From assembly GCA_018816555.1 (NCBI GenBank), contig JAHIVT010000145.1:1-64000 (forward strand): 64,000 nt of DNA, read 5' to 3'. Below the pieces are notes generated by a model. That model made no database searches. It worked only from the letters and a program-made list of their open reading frames with translations, and was not told where the DNA came from. Shown here piece by piece: positions 1-9,103 of this stretch (positions are counted from its first letter, which is position 1; each line of letters opens with the position of its first letter). This DNA is from Pseudomonadota bacterium (GTDB taxonomy: Bacteria; Desulfobacterota; Desulfobulbia; Desulfobulbales; SURF-16). A program made the translations under genes and the position numbers.

Positions 1-1
1 A

Positions 2-409
2 AATCTCCTCATGCGCCACAACTATCCGGGCAATATCAGGGAACTTGAAAATATTATTGAATATGCCTTTATTCTCTGCGAAGGCGGCTTCATTCAGCCG
101 GAACATCTGCCGGAACCATTTGCCGTCCCTGCCATCAAAACTGGCGCAGACAGCGAAAAGGGATCAACAAAACAGGGATTGCAATCCCTCGAAGAAATTG
201 AAAAACAAGCCATTCACATGGCCCTGGAAAGAAACAACTGGAAACGAATGGCAACATGCCGAGAACTGGGCATTTCCAAAGACACGCTGCGCCGGAAAAT
301 CGACCGCTACAAGCTGGAAAGCGAATTTTCCAAACAATTGGATGAATTACCTGACGAGCAGCCCTATGCTCACATGAACGGAAGTCCTCAGGAAAACGCT
401 AAAATTTAG
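2..409 (+). CDS. C-terminal part of a sigma54-dependent activator (NtrC family), 5' end outside the window
   Basis: The reading frame is open from base 2, so the gene starts before the window. The visible part holds the end of an AAA+ sigma54-interaction domain (YPGNIRELENIIEYA, the conserved helix after sensor II) and a C-terminal Fis-type helix-turn-helix (MALERNNWKRMATCRELGI followed by DTLRRKI). Activators of this family hydrolyse ATP to open sigma54-RNA polymerase promoters and bind upstream palindromes. Whether a receiver or PAS domain precedes it cannot be seen. It ends in a short acidic tail. It lies upstream of more two-component genes on the same strand, after a 460-bp gap, so it is probably its own unit. 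Confidence 0.9.
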   Translation, partial: NLLMRHNYPGNIRELENIIEYAFILCEGGFIQPEHLPEPFAVPAIKTGADSEKGSTKQGLQSLEEIEKQAIHMALERNNWKRMATCRELGISKDTLRRKIDRYKLESEFSKQLDELPDEQPYAHMNGSPQENAKI

Positions 410-871
410 AGTGAAGAGAATCAAATGCAACCGCACTCTCTTGCTCCATTCAGCAGTTCCGTCTCACATATAACCGGAATTCCTTCTCCCCCGCTCCAAA
501 AGGGGGTGGACGTCCTCATTATATCATTTCCCTTTCGGCTTCATCTTCTGACAGTTGCAGGCTCCTGCCTTGGTTCTTGCCCTGATTGTTTCCGGAATTA
601 TAAAGCATCCATTTGTTTTTATCGCATTTTTTCCTTTCTCGGGAAGGGTCGCCTGAGAAATACAGACAATGGTGTGCAAGCCGGTAATGCAATCATAAAA
701 TGCCACTGAAATACACAAAAGAATATCCTTATAGCAGGATTATGCCCCACATGGGCAGGAAAAGCTTATTTGTCCGGCAATCAGCCGGACAACTGCAACC
801 TGGATGTTCCAATTCATCCAGTGATCTTAATGGGTTATCAGCTTTGATTATTGTCACCAGGGGGCTTGACA
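410..871. other. intergenic region without a convincing gene
   Basis: About 460 bp. Short open frames here have no ribosome-binding site and no recognisable protein character. There are C/G hairpins near 486-507 and 742-756 and a perfect inverted repeat at 770-792. No -24/-12 promoter was found. Confidence 0.6.
770..792. promoter_or_regulatory. perfect 9-bp inverted repeat upstream of the CHASE4 sensor
   Basis: TTGTCCGGC and GCCGGACAA are separated by AATCA. No T-run follows, so it is more likely an operator or mRNA stem than an intrinsic terminator. It lies 80 bp before the start at 872. Confidence 0.4.
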
Positions 872-2281
872 ATGGGTATTCGTAAAAAAGTTCTGCTCAG
901 CATCGGCTTGGTCTCGCTGACTCTGACTGCCATCTTCTATTATCTTTTTAAAAATGTCATTCTCAACAATTTCGATACAATAGAAGAGCGTTTTGTTCAC
1001 GACAACATTTCCCGGGTCAAGGCCACTATCGAGGATCAGGCCAAGTCCCTTGATACCATCACCCATGACTGGGCCAGTTGGGATGACACCTACGGTTTCA
1101 TCGTTGACCGCAACAAGGAATATGAGGAAACAAATATTGTCGAGGACACATTCCTTTCCAGTGCAAAAATTAATTACCTTCTCTACTTCGACACTGAGGG
1201 AAAGCTCGTCCACGGCACTTTCTATGATCCTGAGCAAAAAGCCCTGGTTCCCGTTCCCGCCAATCTCCTTTCACAGCTTGCCGGCAATAAACAGCTTTTC
1301 CACCATCCAACCAATGACAGTCATTTCACCGGACTCATCATGATTTCCGACGCTATCCTGCTCATTTCCGCGCGTCCCATCTTGAAAAGCGACGGAGAAG
1401 GCCCGAACCGGGGTACGCTGGTAATGATGCGCATTCTTGATGAGGCGCGCATCATGACGATAAAAGAGATAACCAAGATGGATTTCTCCGTGCATATCAT
1501 CAATACCCCTCTGCCTCATACCGACTCTTTTGAGATTCTTGACACCATTCTGGCCAACCCTGACAATTTCATCATCAAACCCCTGGACAACGATTACATA
1601 GCCGGCTATGGCGCCATGAAGGATATCTTCAGCCAGCCCCTTCTTCTTCTTCGCCTGACGGTTCCAAGAACCATTCATATTCAGGGTCATCGAACCCTGG
1701 CCTATCTTCTCTGGACAACTATTATCACCAGCCTTACCTTTTCTCTTCTCGTCTTCATTATTCTTGACAGACTGGTGCTCAACAGATTGGCCGTATTAAA
1801 CAGCGATGTTCTGAAGATCAGCAAATCAGCCCATCCGGCTTACCGGGTTCAGGTATCAGGCTCTGACGAATTCGCCAGTCTGTCCACCTCGATCAATACC
1901 ATGCTGGATGCCATTGACAAAAATCAGCTTGAACAGAAGGAGAAAGAGGTACGCCTGCGCACCATAGCCGAATTTACCCGTTCCGGACTTTTTATCACCC
2001 AGGGTCCCAAACTGATCTATGTCAATTCCGTTATGGAGCTTATTACCGGATACACTTCCGAAGAGCTTTTCAGCATGAACTGGTGGGACATCTTTCACCC
2101 GGATTACCGGGGATATCTGCGTTCTAAAATCATGGAGACCCAGAAAGTCGGATCACCCCCGGAGCAATATGAAGTAATGATCATTAGAAAAACGGGCGAA
2201 GAGGGGTGGCTTGATTTACGCATCAAGCATGTTACCTTCCAGGGTAACCCGGCAAGTTTTGGTGTATGTACGGATCTGTAA
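872..2281 (+). CDS. membrane sensor protein CHASE4-HAMP-PAS without output domain
   Basis: Start chosen at ATG 872 because AGGGGG lies about 10 bases upstream; a TTG at 851 is in frame but overlaps that site. Residues about 7-27 form a membrane helix. A periplasmic CHASE4 domain follows (DWASWDDTYGF is its signature). A second helix near residues 275-297 leads to a HAMP segment and one PAS domain (about 365-469). The protein stops exactly at the end of the PAS fold (FGVCTDL), where a kinase, GGDEF or HTH output would normally follow. No kinase-like sequence continues in any frame before the next gene. It could signal by protein contact to the soluble kinases downstream, or be a truncated sensor. 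Confidence 0.8.
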   Translation: MGIRKKVLLSIGLVSLTLTAIFYYLFKNVILNNFDTIEERFVHDNISRVKATIEDQAKSLDTITHDWASWDDTYGFIVDRNKEYEETNIVEDTFLSSAKINYLLYFDTEGKLVHGTFYDPEQKALVPVPANLLSQLAGNKQLFHHPTNDSHFTGLIMISDAILLISARPILKSDGEGPNRGTLVMMRILDEARIMTIKEITKMDFSVHIINTPLPHTDSFEILDTILANPDNFIIKPLDNDYIAGYGAMKDIFSQPLLLLRLTVPRTIHIQGHRTLAYLLWTTIITSLTFSLLVFIILDRLVLNRLAVLNSDVLKISKSAHPAYRVQVSGSDEFASLSTSINTMLDAIDKNQLEQKEKEVRLRTIAEFTRSGLFITQGPKLIYVNSVMELITGYTSEELFSMNWWDIFHPDYRGYLRSKIMETQKVGSPPEQYEVMIIRKTGEEGWLDLRIKHVTFQGNPASFGVCTDL

Positions 2282-2407
2282 ATTCCGCATTTCCAGCATT
2301 TCTTTCTTGCAAACGTAATCTTTATTGTTTAGCAAAACAAATTTGCGATCCCCGCCAAAAAAATTATATGATATTTTTCTGGGGAGGGATTGACATCATT
2401 TTTATTT

Positions 2408-2423
2408 TGGCAAGCTTTTTGCA
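2408..2423 (+). promoter_or_regulatory. sigma54 (-24/-12) promoter for the PAS kinase operon
   Basis: TGGCAAGCTTTTTGCA has GG and GC separated by exactly 10 bases, the sigma54 spacing. It ends 115 bp before the kinase start at 2538. The operon itself ends in a sigma54 activator, so autoregulation is plausible. Confidence 0.75.
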
Positions 2424-2537
2424 TTTGTACCTTTTTACCATGATAGACTCCTCTGCAAGGATGCCTGTTGTGTAAAAGTTCCGTTTCCTGCGATTCTGCC
2501 AATTTCAACCATACATTCATGAAAAAGGCTGGCCACA

Positions 2538-4595
2538 ATGCCTGATACCCATAGGACCCAAAAAGAGCTCCTCAACGAAATAACCAGGCTGAAATCGCGC
2601 ATTGAGCAGTTGGAGCAGGACACTCCCGCAGATCGGGATGACCACGCCGACTGGCCCAGAAAATATCGTTTCTTCGAATCCTTTATTAATGAGCTGATTG
2701 AACCTCTGATTGTCATTGATACGAATTACAAGGTCAAATACGCCAATAAAGCCGCCTATCAAATCTCCGGTGAGTCATTTTTCGACAAGGAAGAGGATAT
2801 CCCCTGCCATAAGCTTCTTTTCAATTCCGACACGAGATGCGATGAGAGAGGACAGAGCTGTCTGCTGCAGAAAGTTATGCAGGATGGCAGGCATGCCACC
2901 ATCGACTACACCATACCGCTGGCAAACGGTGAAGAAATCGTCTACGAGATTCTCGGTTCCCCCATCTGCGGACCTGACGGAAACCTGGTCGGCATCGTTT
3001 CCACCATCCGGGATGTAACCCAGCAACGATATGAACAAAAAATGCTGGAAAACGACCATGATTTTCTTGAGATGCGGGTCCAGGAAAAAATGGGTGAGCT
3101 GATCGACCTGAACCTGGCCCTGCGCCAGGAGATTAAACAACGCCAGGAAACCGAACAGAAACTGCGCTGGGCCAAGGAACAGGCGGAACTGCTTTACCAG
3201 CTGTCGCCCTGTGCCATTTTCACTGTGGATTCAGATCGCTATGTCACCTCATGGAACAAGAAGACTGAGGAGATCACCGGCTACTCCCACGATGAAATCA
3301 AGGGCAGAAAATGCTTCATCTTCTGCTCCCAGCCGTGCATGCTTCTCTCTGACGAAATAGAGAAACCCATCATAAGACATGAATGCACCCTGCGCACCAA
3401 GGATGGGCGCAAACTCTACATCTTGAAAAGTTCCGACTTCCTGCGCGACCCCAACGGCAAAGTCATCGGCGGCATTGAATCCTTTGAAGACATCACCCAG
3501 CTCAAACAGATGGATATGATGCTGCGCACCGAGCGAGACAAAATCCAGGGTATGATTGCGGCAACCAAACAGGGACTGCATATTCTTAACTCAAACTATG
3601 AAATTGAGTTTCAGAATGATGTGCTGAAAAATATCTTCGGCGACCAGATTGGCGCAAAATGCTACAAGGTCTACAAACAGCGCGATGAGCCCTGCCCCAA
3701 CTGCCGCATGCACAATGTAATCAAAAACAACCAGATAGAGCATGCCGATGACATCATCTTTAAGGGCAGGCATTACAGCCAGAGTTACGCGCCTTTCAAG
3801 GACACGGACGGGCAGACAAAATGTCTGGTGCTCCTACGCGATATTACCGTCGAAAAGGCAAACAGGGTAAAAACCATGCGCACAGCCCAGCTTGCCTCCA
3901 TCGGCGAACTTGCCGCCGGCGTTGCCCATGAGATCAATAACCCCATCAACGGGATCATTAATTATGCCCAACTCATCATGGATGATACTGAGCCCAATGA
4001 CCCGAGAAATGTTCTCCTGGCACGCCTGATCAGTGAAGGGGAACGGGTAGCGGATATTGTCAGCAAATTGCTCGCCTTTGCCCGCCAAAGTGAAGATGCA
4101 AAAGACCCCTTCGGAAAAATTGACATCAAAAGTGTCCTGGAAGATTCATTCTCTCTTTTTGAACATCAATTTCTCAAAGATGGAATCATTGCACACATCT
4201 ATTTCCCGGAGGGTATTCCGCCACTGCGTGTTCACCCCCATCAGCTCCAGCAGGTCTTTGTTAATCTGCTCAGTAATGCCCGGCACGCCTTGAACGACCG
4301 TTACAAAGGATCAGACCCCAACAAAATTCTTGAAATTAAAACATCTCTGGTGCAGACAGAAAAAGCAAGCCAGGTGAAAATTATTTTTACTGATCATGGA
4401 ACCGGTATTGACAAGGAAATAATCAATATGGTTTTCAACCCCTTTTTCTCCACCAAAAAACCAGGGGAAGGGACCGGTTTGGGACTCAGCATCAGTCAGG
4501 GTATCATACAGAGTTTTCAGGGCCAGATGTCGTTAGAAAGTGAGGCTGGGGAGTATACACGGGTGACCATTGAACTCCCGGTGCAGATGGAATGA
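2538..4595 (+). CDS. soluble histidine kinase with three PAS domains, two or three of them Cys-rich
   Basis: 685 residues, no membrane segment. Order: short N-terminal coiled coil, PAS 1 (about 45-160), coiled coil, PAS 2 (about 220-330), PAS 3 (about 335-440), HisKA with phospho-acceptor His464 in VAHEINNPINGIINYAQ, and HATPase with N-box (NLLSNARHALN), G1 (DHGTGI) and G2 (GEGTGLGLSI). PAS 1 has Cys in CHKLLFNSDTRCDERGQSC, PAS 2 has CFIFCSQPC, and PAS 3 has CYKVYKQRDEPCPNC. Such Cys sets could hold a metal or Fe-S centre or respond to redox, but that is inference. A sigma54 promoter lies upstream. A paralogous kinase follows 31 bp downstream, then a sigma54 response regulator, its likely partner. 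Confidence 0.9.
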   Translation: MPDTHRTQKELLNEITRLKSRIEQLEQDTPADRDDHADWPRKYRFFESFINELIEPLIVIDTNYKVKYANKAAYQISGESFFDKEEDIPCHKLLFNSDTRCDERGQSCLLQKVMQDGRHATIDYTIPLANGEEIVYEILGSPICGPDGNLVGIVSTIRDVTQQRYEQKMLENDHDFLEMRVQEKMGELIDLNLALRQEIKQRQETEQKLRWAKEQAELLYQLSPCAIFTVDSDRYVTSWNKKTEEITGYSHDEIKGRKCFIFCSQPCMLLSDEIEKPIIRHECTLRTKDGRKLYILKSSDFLRDPNGKVIGGIESFEDITQLKQMDMMLRTERDKIQGMIAATKQGLHILNSNYEIEFQNDVLKNIFGDQIGAKCYKVYKQRDEPCPNCRMHNVIKNNQIEHADDIIFKGRHYSQSYAPFKDTDGQTKCLVLLRDITVEKANRVKTMRTAQLASIGELAAGVAHEINNPINGIINYAQLIMDDTEPNDPRNVLLARLISEGERVADIVSKLLAFARQSEDAKDPFGKIDIKSVLEDSFSLFEHQFLKDGIIAHIYFPEGIPPLRVHPHQLQQVFVNLLSNARHALNDRYKGSDPNKILEIKTSLVQTEKASQVKIIFTDHGTGIDKEIINMVFNPFFSTKKPGEGTGLGLSISQGIIQSFQGQMSLESEAGEYTRVTIELPVQME

Positions 4596-4626
4596 TTGAG
4601 ATGCCAAGTAACAAGAGGACAAACAA

Positions 4627-6300
4627 ATGCAACCCCCTTCAGTAAACAATGACGATAAAATGACTTCCAAGAACGATGAGAATACCTTCTGGGTCGCCTT
4701 GAACAAACAGTACCAGTTTCTGTCATCCATAATTGATGAAGTTGTGGATCCAATCATAGTCATTGGCACTGACTTCAGAGTGAAATTTGCCAACCGTGCG
4801 GCCTGTAACTTTGCCAGGGACAACGCCTGTATTCACGCAACGGAACCCTTCTGTTACAAACTGATTTTTGACTCGGACATCCCCTGTAATAAAGCAGGTA
4901 GAGACTGCCCGCTGATCATGGTGCTGGAGAGCGACTCAACAGCCATCATAGAAATTGAACACAACAGAGCCAACGGCATCAAACGTTTTTTTGAAGTTCA
5001 GGCTTCGCCTCTCACGAACAAGGATGGTGAACTTCTGGGAGTTGTCGAATCATTCCGTGATGTTACAGAGAGAAATAAGTACGCGGAAATGCTTGAAAAG
5101 GGTCACGAGGAACTGGAACAGCGTGTTTTTGAGCGAACGGAAGAACTGGTGAAAAGCAACGAAATTCTTGCCGAGCAGATTACCCGCCGCCAGCAAATTG
5201 AAAGGATTCTTCGGGGCGAAAGGGACAAATTCCACTGTATGCTGATGGCCATGAAGCAGGGAATGCACATCCTCAACGCTGACTACACAATAGAATTTCA
5301 AAATGATGTGGTTCTTTCCCTGCTGGGTGATGCAATCGGCCGCCATTGCTATGATCTTTACAAACAGCGCTCCCAGCCCTGTGATCCGTGCATGATGGCT
5401 GAAGCCATAAAAACCGGCCAGGTACAACGGGCTGAGGAGCTTATGAGCAATAGCCGTTATTTCAGCCAGACGTACTCCCCTTTTAAGGACATTGACGGCA
5501 AAATGAAGTGCCTCATCCTGCTCAACGATATAACGGAAGAAAAGGCCTACGCGGCAAAAAAAATCCGGACCAGTCAACTCGCCTCCATTGGTGAACTGGC
5601 AGCCGGAGTTGCTCACGAAATCAACAATCCGATCAATGGCATCATTAATTATGCCCAGATTCTTCTGGACGACATTGGGGCTCAGGAGCCAATCTCGCCA
5701 ATACTTAAGCGTGTTATCAGCGAGGGTGAAAGAATTGCCGATATCGTCAGCAAACTCCTGTCCTTTGCCCGCCAAGGTGATGATGACAGCCAGGCATTTA
5801 TGGAAACCAACGTTCCGGAAGTTTTGGAAAATTCTCTCGCCCTGGTGCGACATCAGCTGATAAAAGACGGCATAATTATTGCTGTGCATACCCAACCAGA
5901 AGTTCCCTATGTTTGGGTACATCCTCAACAGCTCGAACAGGTCTTTATTAACCTTCTCAGCAATGCGCGCTATGCATTAAACGAAAAATTCAAAGGAAAG
6001 GACAAAAATAAACGGCTCGATCTGCAAATCAGTACTTTTGAGGCAGGAAAGACCTATGTCCGGACCTCGATCAGAGATTACGGTGTCGGCATTCCTGCTG
6101 GGATCATTGACTTTGTCTGCAATACCTTTTTCTCCACCAAGAGATCAGGAGAAGGAACCGGGCTGGGTCTCAGTATCAGCCAAGGTTTGGTAAAGAAATT
6201 TAACGGATTTTTACATATCGAAAGCGAACCTGGGCAGTATACCAACATCACGGTAGACCTGCCCGCTCACACAGGTGGTCGGCATGATGGACAGCATTGA
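4627..6300 (+). CDS. second soluble PAS histidine kinase, paralogue of the preceding gene
   Basis: 557 residues, cytoplasmic. The start has GAGG eight bases upstream. Two PAS domains (about 35-150 and 200-310) are followed by HisKA with His330 (VAHEINNPINGIINYAQ) and a HATPase with intact N, G1 (DYGVGI) and G2 (GEGTGLGLSI) boxes. Its H-box is almost identical to the upstream kinase, and it keeps two of the three Cys motifs (CYKLIFDSDIPCNKAGRDC; CYDLYKQRSQPCDPC), so the pair arose by duplication with loss of the middle PAS. It overlaps the start of the response regulator by 17 bp, which suggests translational coupling and that this regulator is its target. Confidence 0.9.
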   Translation: MQPPSVNNDDKMTSKNDENTFWVALNKQYQFLSSIIDEVVDPIIVIGTDFRVKFANRAACNFARDNACIHATEPFCYKLIFDSDIPCNKAGRDCPLIMVLESDSTAIIEIEHNRANGIKRFFEVQASPLTNKDGELLGVVESFRDVTERNKYAEMLEKGHEELEQRVFERTEELVKSNEILAEQITRRQQIERILRGERDKFHCMLMAMKQGMHILNADYTIEFQNDVVLSLLGDAIGRHCYDLYKQRSQPCDPCMMAEAIKTGQVQRAEELMSNSRYFSQTYSPFKDIDGKMKCLILLNDITEEKAYAAKKIRTSQLASIGELAAGVAHEINNPINGIINYAQILLDDIGAQEPISPILKRVISEGERIADIVSKLLSFARQGDDDSQAFMETNVPEVLENSLALVRHQLIKDGIIIAVHTQPEVPYVWVHPQQLEQVFINLLSNARYALNEKFKGKDKNKRLDLQISTFEAGKTYVRTSIRDYGVGIPAGIIDFVCNTFFSTKRSGEGTGLGLSISQGLVKKFNGFLHIESEPGQYTNITVDLPAHTGGRHDGQH

Positions 6301-8098
6301 CAGAATCGGTATGGATGAAGTTACGAAAAAAAACAGCGCCATCTTAATTGTTGATGATGAAGAAAGCCTACGTCTAACCTTCAAGATGTTTCTCAGCAGA
6401 GAGGGTTACGGACCTGTCTCTGTTGCCACTTCCTATGATGAGGCCCTGGACCTGATTGAAAAACAACAGTTCGATCTTATCATCAGCGATATAGTCATGG
6501 AAGGTTCTTCAGGCATTGATCTTCTGCGCCGTGTCAAGGAGATTGGCAGGAAATGCCCGGTGGTCATGGTCACGGGCTATCCGAACATCAATTCAGCGGC
6601 CGAAGCGGTTCGCTTAGGCGCCTTCGACTACCTGGCCAAGCCAGTGAAAAAAGACAATCTCCTGCGGACGGCACGCATGGCCCTTCAGCAGTTTGCCCTG
6701 CACAAGGAAAATGATCAGCTTATTCTGGAAAAAGAGAGATATCAGCAGTATCTGGAAACCGTTTTCCGCAGTATCAAAGACCTCGTAGTCACTGTTGATG
6801 CTGAAATGATGATCATCGACATGAACAAAGAGGCCCGCATATGGCTTAAAAAAATCAGCCCTGACACTGACCCGAAGGGCAGGATTGACGAACTGCCTTT
6901 TTTTGCTGAAATTTTCGGTTTTGACGCCCAGACAGTGCTTAAAAATGAGCTTGAAGTTCCTGAACACCGGATGGAATTTGAATTTGAAGGGCATGAAGTC
7001 ACTATTTTCAGAGTGAGCGCAGCACCTCTGCTCACATCGGACGGCCATTTTCTCGGAGTGGTACTGGTTGCCCGTGACGTTAGCCGTCTCGAGGCTCTTG
7101 AGCAAAGGGAGAAGCGAATCGGCCTGCACAGATTGATTGGCAGCAGCAGGGCCATGCAGACTGTCTATACCCTTGTAGAAAATGTGGGCAAGGTCGACAC
7201 CACAGTGTTGATTACAGGAGAAAGCGGCACAGGCAAGGAACTTGTCGCGGAAGCTCTCCACGCTGAAAGCCATAGAAGAGACATGCCGCTCGTTAAGGTC
7301 GATTGTACGGCAATACCGGAAAATCTGCTGGAAAGCGAACTGTTTGGTCACAAGAAAGGATCGTTTACCGGGGCGGATCGAGATCGTAAAGGCCGTATTC
7401 TTTCGGCAGACGGCGGCACTCTTTTCCTTGATGAAATTGGAGATATTTCGCCGATGATGCAGTTGCGCCTGCTGCGTTTTCTGCAGGAACGCACCTTTTA
7501 TCCCGTTGGCGAAGACCAGCCCATGAAGGTTGATGTCAGGGTCATTGCCGCAACCAACGCTGATCTGAAGTCCCAGGTTATGTCAGGAAAATTCCGAGAG
7601 GATCTTTATTACCGACTTAAAGTCGTTGATATTATCCTTCCACCCCTGCGTGAACGCTATGACGACATTCCTCTTCTGGTTAAAAAATTCATCGATCGTT
7701 TCAGTAAAAGGCTCGACAAGCCGATCAATGGCATTTCAGACCAGGCGCTGGGACAGCTTGTCAAACACAAATGGCCTGGCAATGTAAGAGAACTGGAACA
7801 TATTATCGAACGCGCCTGCGTTCTCTGCTCCGGGGCAACTATCACTCTGTCTAATCTGCCCCTTGAGCTCCAGAATCAGGAGAGTGCGGAAATAGATGAA
7901 ATCGACGCCTTAACCAGTTTCCATGCCAAAGACGCTGAATGGTCAGACAACGAAGGAGAACGTATTTTAAATACATTGCGCCTGACTTATGGCAACAAAG
8001 CCCAGGCGGCCCGCATTCTCGGCATTGACCGCAGCACCCTGTACAGAAAAATAAGGCAGTTTGACATCGATCTTTCACAACTCGAACTGAGTTCTTAG
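6284..8098 (+). CDS. sigma54-dependent response regulator: receiver, PAS, AAA+, Fis-type HTH
   Basis: 605 residues from ATG 6284; AGGTGG lies 6 bases before it, and a GTG at 6275 falls inside that site. Receiver domain about 17-130 with acceptor Asp69 (DLIISDIVM) and Lys in the LAKPV motif. A PAS domain (about 165-280) sits between receiver and AAA+, which is less common. The AAA+ domain has Walker A GESGTGKE, Walker B GGTLFLDEIGD, and GSFTGA in place of the usual GAFTGA sigma54-contact loop. The C-terminal HTH is NKAQAARILGIDRSTLYRKI. It closes the operon with the two PAS kinases. Probable targets are nearby -24/-12 promoters at 2408 and 8366. Confidence 0.92.
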   Translation: MMDSIDRIGMDEVTKKNSAILIVDDEESLRLTFKMFLSREGYGPVSVATSYDEALDLIEKQQFDLIISDIVMEGSSGIDLLRRVKEIGRKCPVVMVTGYPNINSAAEAVRLGAFDYLAKPVKKDNLLRTARMALQQFALHKENDQLILEKERYQQYLETVFRSIKDLVVTVDAEMMIIDMNKEARIWLKKISPDTDPKGRIDELPFFAEIFGFDAQTVLKNELEVPEHRMEFEFEGHEVTIFRVSAAPLLTSDGHFLGVVLVARDVSRLEALEQREKRIGLHRLIGSSRAMQTVYTLVENVGKVDTTVLITGESGTGKELVAEALHAESHRRDMPLVKVDCTAIPENLLESELFGHKKGSFTGADRDRKGRILSADGGTLFLDEIGDISPMMQLRLLRFLQERTFYPVGEDQPMKVDVRVIAATNADLKSQVMSGKFREDLYYRLKVVDIILPPLRERYDDIPLLVKKFIDRFSKRLDKPINGISDQALGQLVKHKWPGNVRELEHIIERACVLCSGATITLSNLPLELQNQESAEIDEIDALTSFHAKDAEWSDNEGERILNTLRLTYGNKAQAARILGIDRSTLYRKIRQFDIDLSQLELSS

Positions 8099-8140
8099 AA
8101 TACCTGAAGCACCGCAAACAGCGGTGGTTCAGGTATTTTC
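8099..8140 (+). terminator. intrinsic terminator after the response regulator
   Basis: A long stem begins directly after the stop codon: AATACCTGAA-g-CACCGC pairs with GCGGTG-g-TTCAGGTATT around loop AAACA, followed by TTTC. The A-run on the 5' side makes it potentially bidirectional. Confidence 0.85.
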
Positions 8141-8222
8141 AAAACTAACAGGCAATTTTTTTCAAGCGTTTTTCTGCAGCAGAGAGGCAATAAATTCCTG
8201 CCCCCAATCCTCTTGGGCAGCG

Positions 8223-8259
8223 ACTGTGTTGCATTCTTCTGCAACAGTAAATGTTGCAA
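8223..8259 (+). promoter_or_regulatory. candidate activator-binding palindrome (TGTTGCA half-sites)
   Basis: ACTGTgTTGCA and TGCAAcAGT face each other across TTCTTC, and a third half-site TGTTGCAA follows at 8252-8259. The group lies about 110-145 bp upstream of the -24/-12 promoter at 8366, where enhancer sites of sigma54 activators usually sit. Confidence 0.5.
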
Positions 8260-8365
8260 ACTCTCCGCTCACCACACTTCACCCTTTTCCCCTTTCAATC
8301 AAAAAAACGATTTATATCATTACATTCCAGGTAGTTACAATATCAACTCAGAATATCCCCTACAC

Positions 8366-8381
8366 TGGCACGCCCACTGCT
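8366..8381 (+). promoter_or_regulatory. sigma54 (-24/-12) promoter of the small membrane protein
   Basis: TGGCACGCCCACTGCT matches the consensus closely, with GG and GC 10 bases apart. It ends 69 bp before the start codon at 8451. Confidence 0.8.
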
Positions 8382-8450
8382 TTACATCAGCAATATTTAC
8401 TAAATGCTGCAGGCATCAACTCCTGACAATAATCTTCAAGGAGGCCAAAC

Positions 8451-8666
8451 ATGCAGAATTCAGCAAAAAAGGCAGCAATAATTCATCAAACAGATCGTGA
8501 ACAGCAAATTGAGCAAGAAGCATCTCATGTCGGGACGAGCATTATTTTTATTCTCAGCTCCCTCATTGGTGTATGGGGGCTCACCTGCCTCCTCAGCGGA
8601 ATAAGCCAGCATGGCGCCATTGAGCTGATCAAAAGCTGGATGGCTGCATTTTTGGACAGCCACTGA
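8451..8666 (+). CDS. small single-helix membrane protein, function unknown
   Basis: 71 residues with a perfect AAGGAGG seven bases before the ATG, and a well-formed sigma54 promoter upstream, so it is very likely a real gene. The N-terminal third is polar (Gln/Glu-rich), then one hydrophobic helix (about 30-51, including SLIGVWGLTCLL), then a short amphipathic tail. I do not recognise the family. It sits alone between the kinase/regulator operon and ftsH. Its promoter and upstream palindrome make it a likely target of the regulator encoded just upstream. It could be a small subunit of a respiratory complex or a membrane-stress peptide; neither is shown by the sequence. Confidence 0.75.
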   Translation: MQNSAKKAAIIHQTDREQQIEQEASHVGTSIIFILSSLIGVWGLTCLLSGISQHGAIELIKSWMAAFLDSH

Positions 8667-9103
8667 TGCTTTCTTTGTATTTCAGCCGCAAAAACCCCAT
8701 CATCAGCATATGGGCTCTCACCCCCATAACCAGTTGTTTTGCTTCTGTTAATTAACAGATCAGTCAAAGATACCGCCAATTCCCTATTGCCACTGGCAAT
8801 TTTGAAGTATACGGGACAATGGTTGAGTAGTATTCCCGCATAAAAAGTGTCTCAATCCCCTCGTTGTTCTTGTTTTCGTCATCTTCCGATCTATTAAAAT
8901 TGAGTGAATAAAAGCCTTAAGAAAAGCATAACCGCTACCCAACCAACATATGTTCTGCAGATATCTAAGATTTTCGCGTCCTTTTTTATTTTTTCCTGTC
9001 GAACACTTGCATCTCATTTTTCACGACAAGGCCCAAAGCTTGCAGTAGCAAAAAATCGGGATAATATTTTGTAATAATGGCCTATTTTTCTGTGGAGGAT
9101 TCA
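8667..9103. other. intergenic region before ftsH, nothing convincing
   Basis: About 440 bp, A/T-rich, with no open frame that has a ribosome-binding site. A weak sigma70-like pair (TTGCAG at 9040-9045, TAATAT at 9062-9067, 16-bp spacing) could drive ftsH. No heat-shock or -24/-12 promoter is evident. Confidence 0.5.

Noticed and set aside
425-709. Open frame of 94 codons after the first activator
   Set aside because: No ribosome site, no protein-like character, and no extension into a neighbour.
2282-2475. Frameshift that would extend the CHASE4-HAMP-PAS protein into a kinase
   Set aside because: No H-box or ATPase-like sequence in any frame between 2282 and 2537; the region holds a sigma54 promoter instead.
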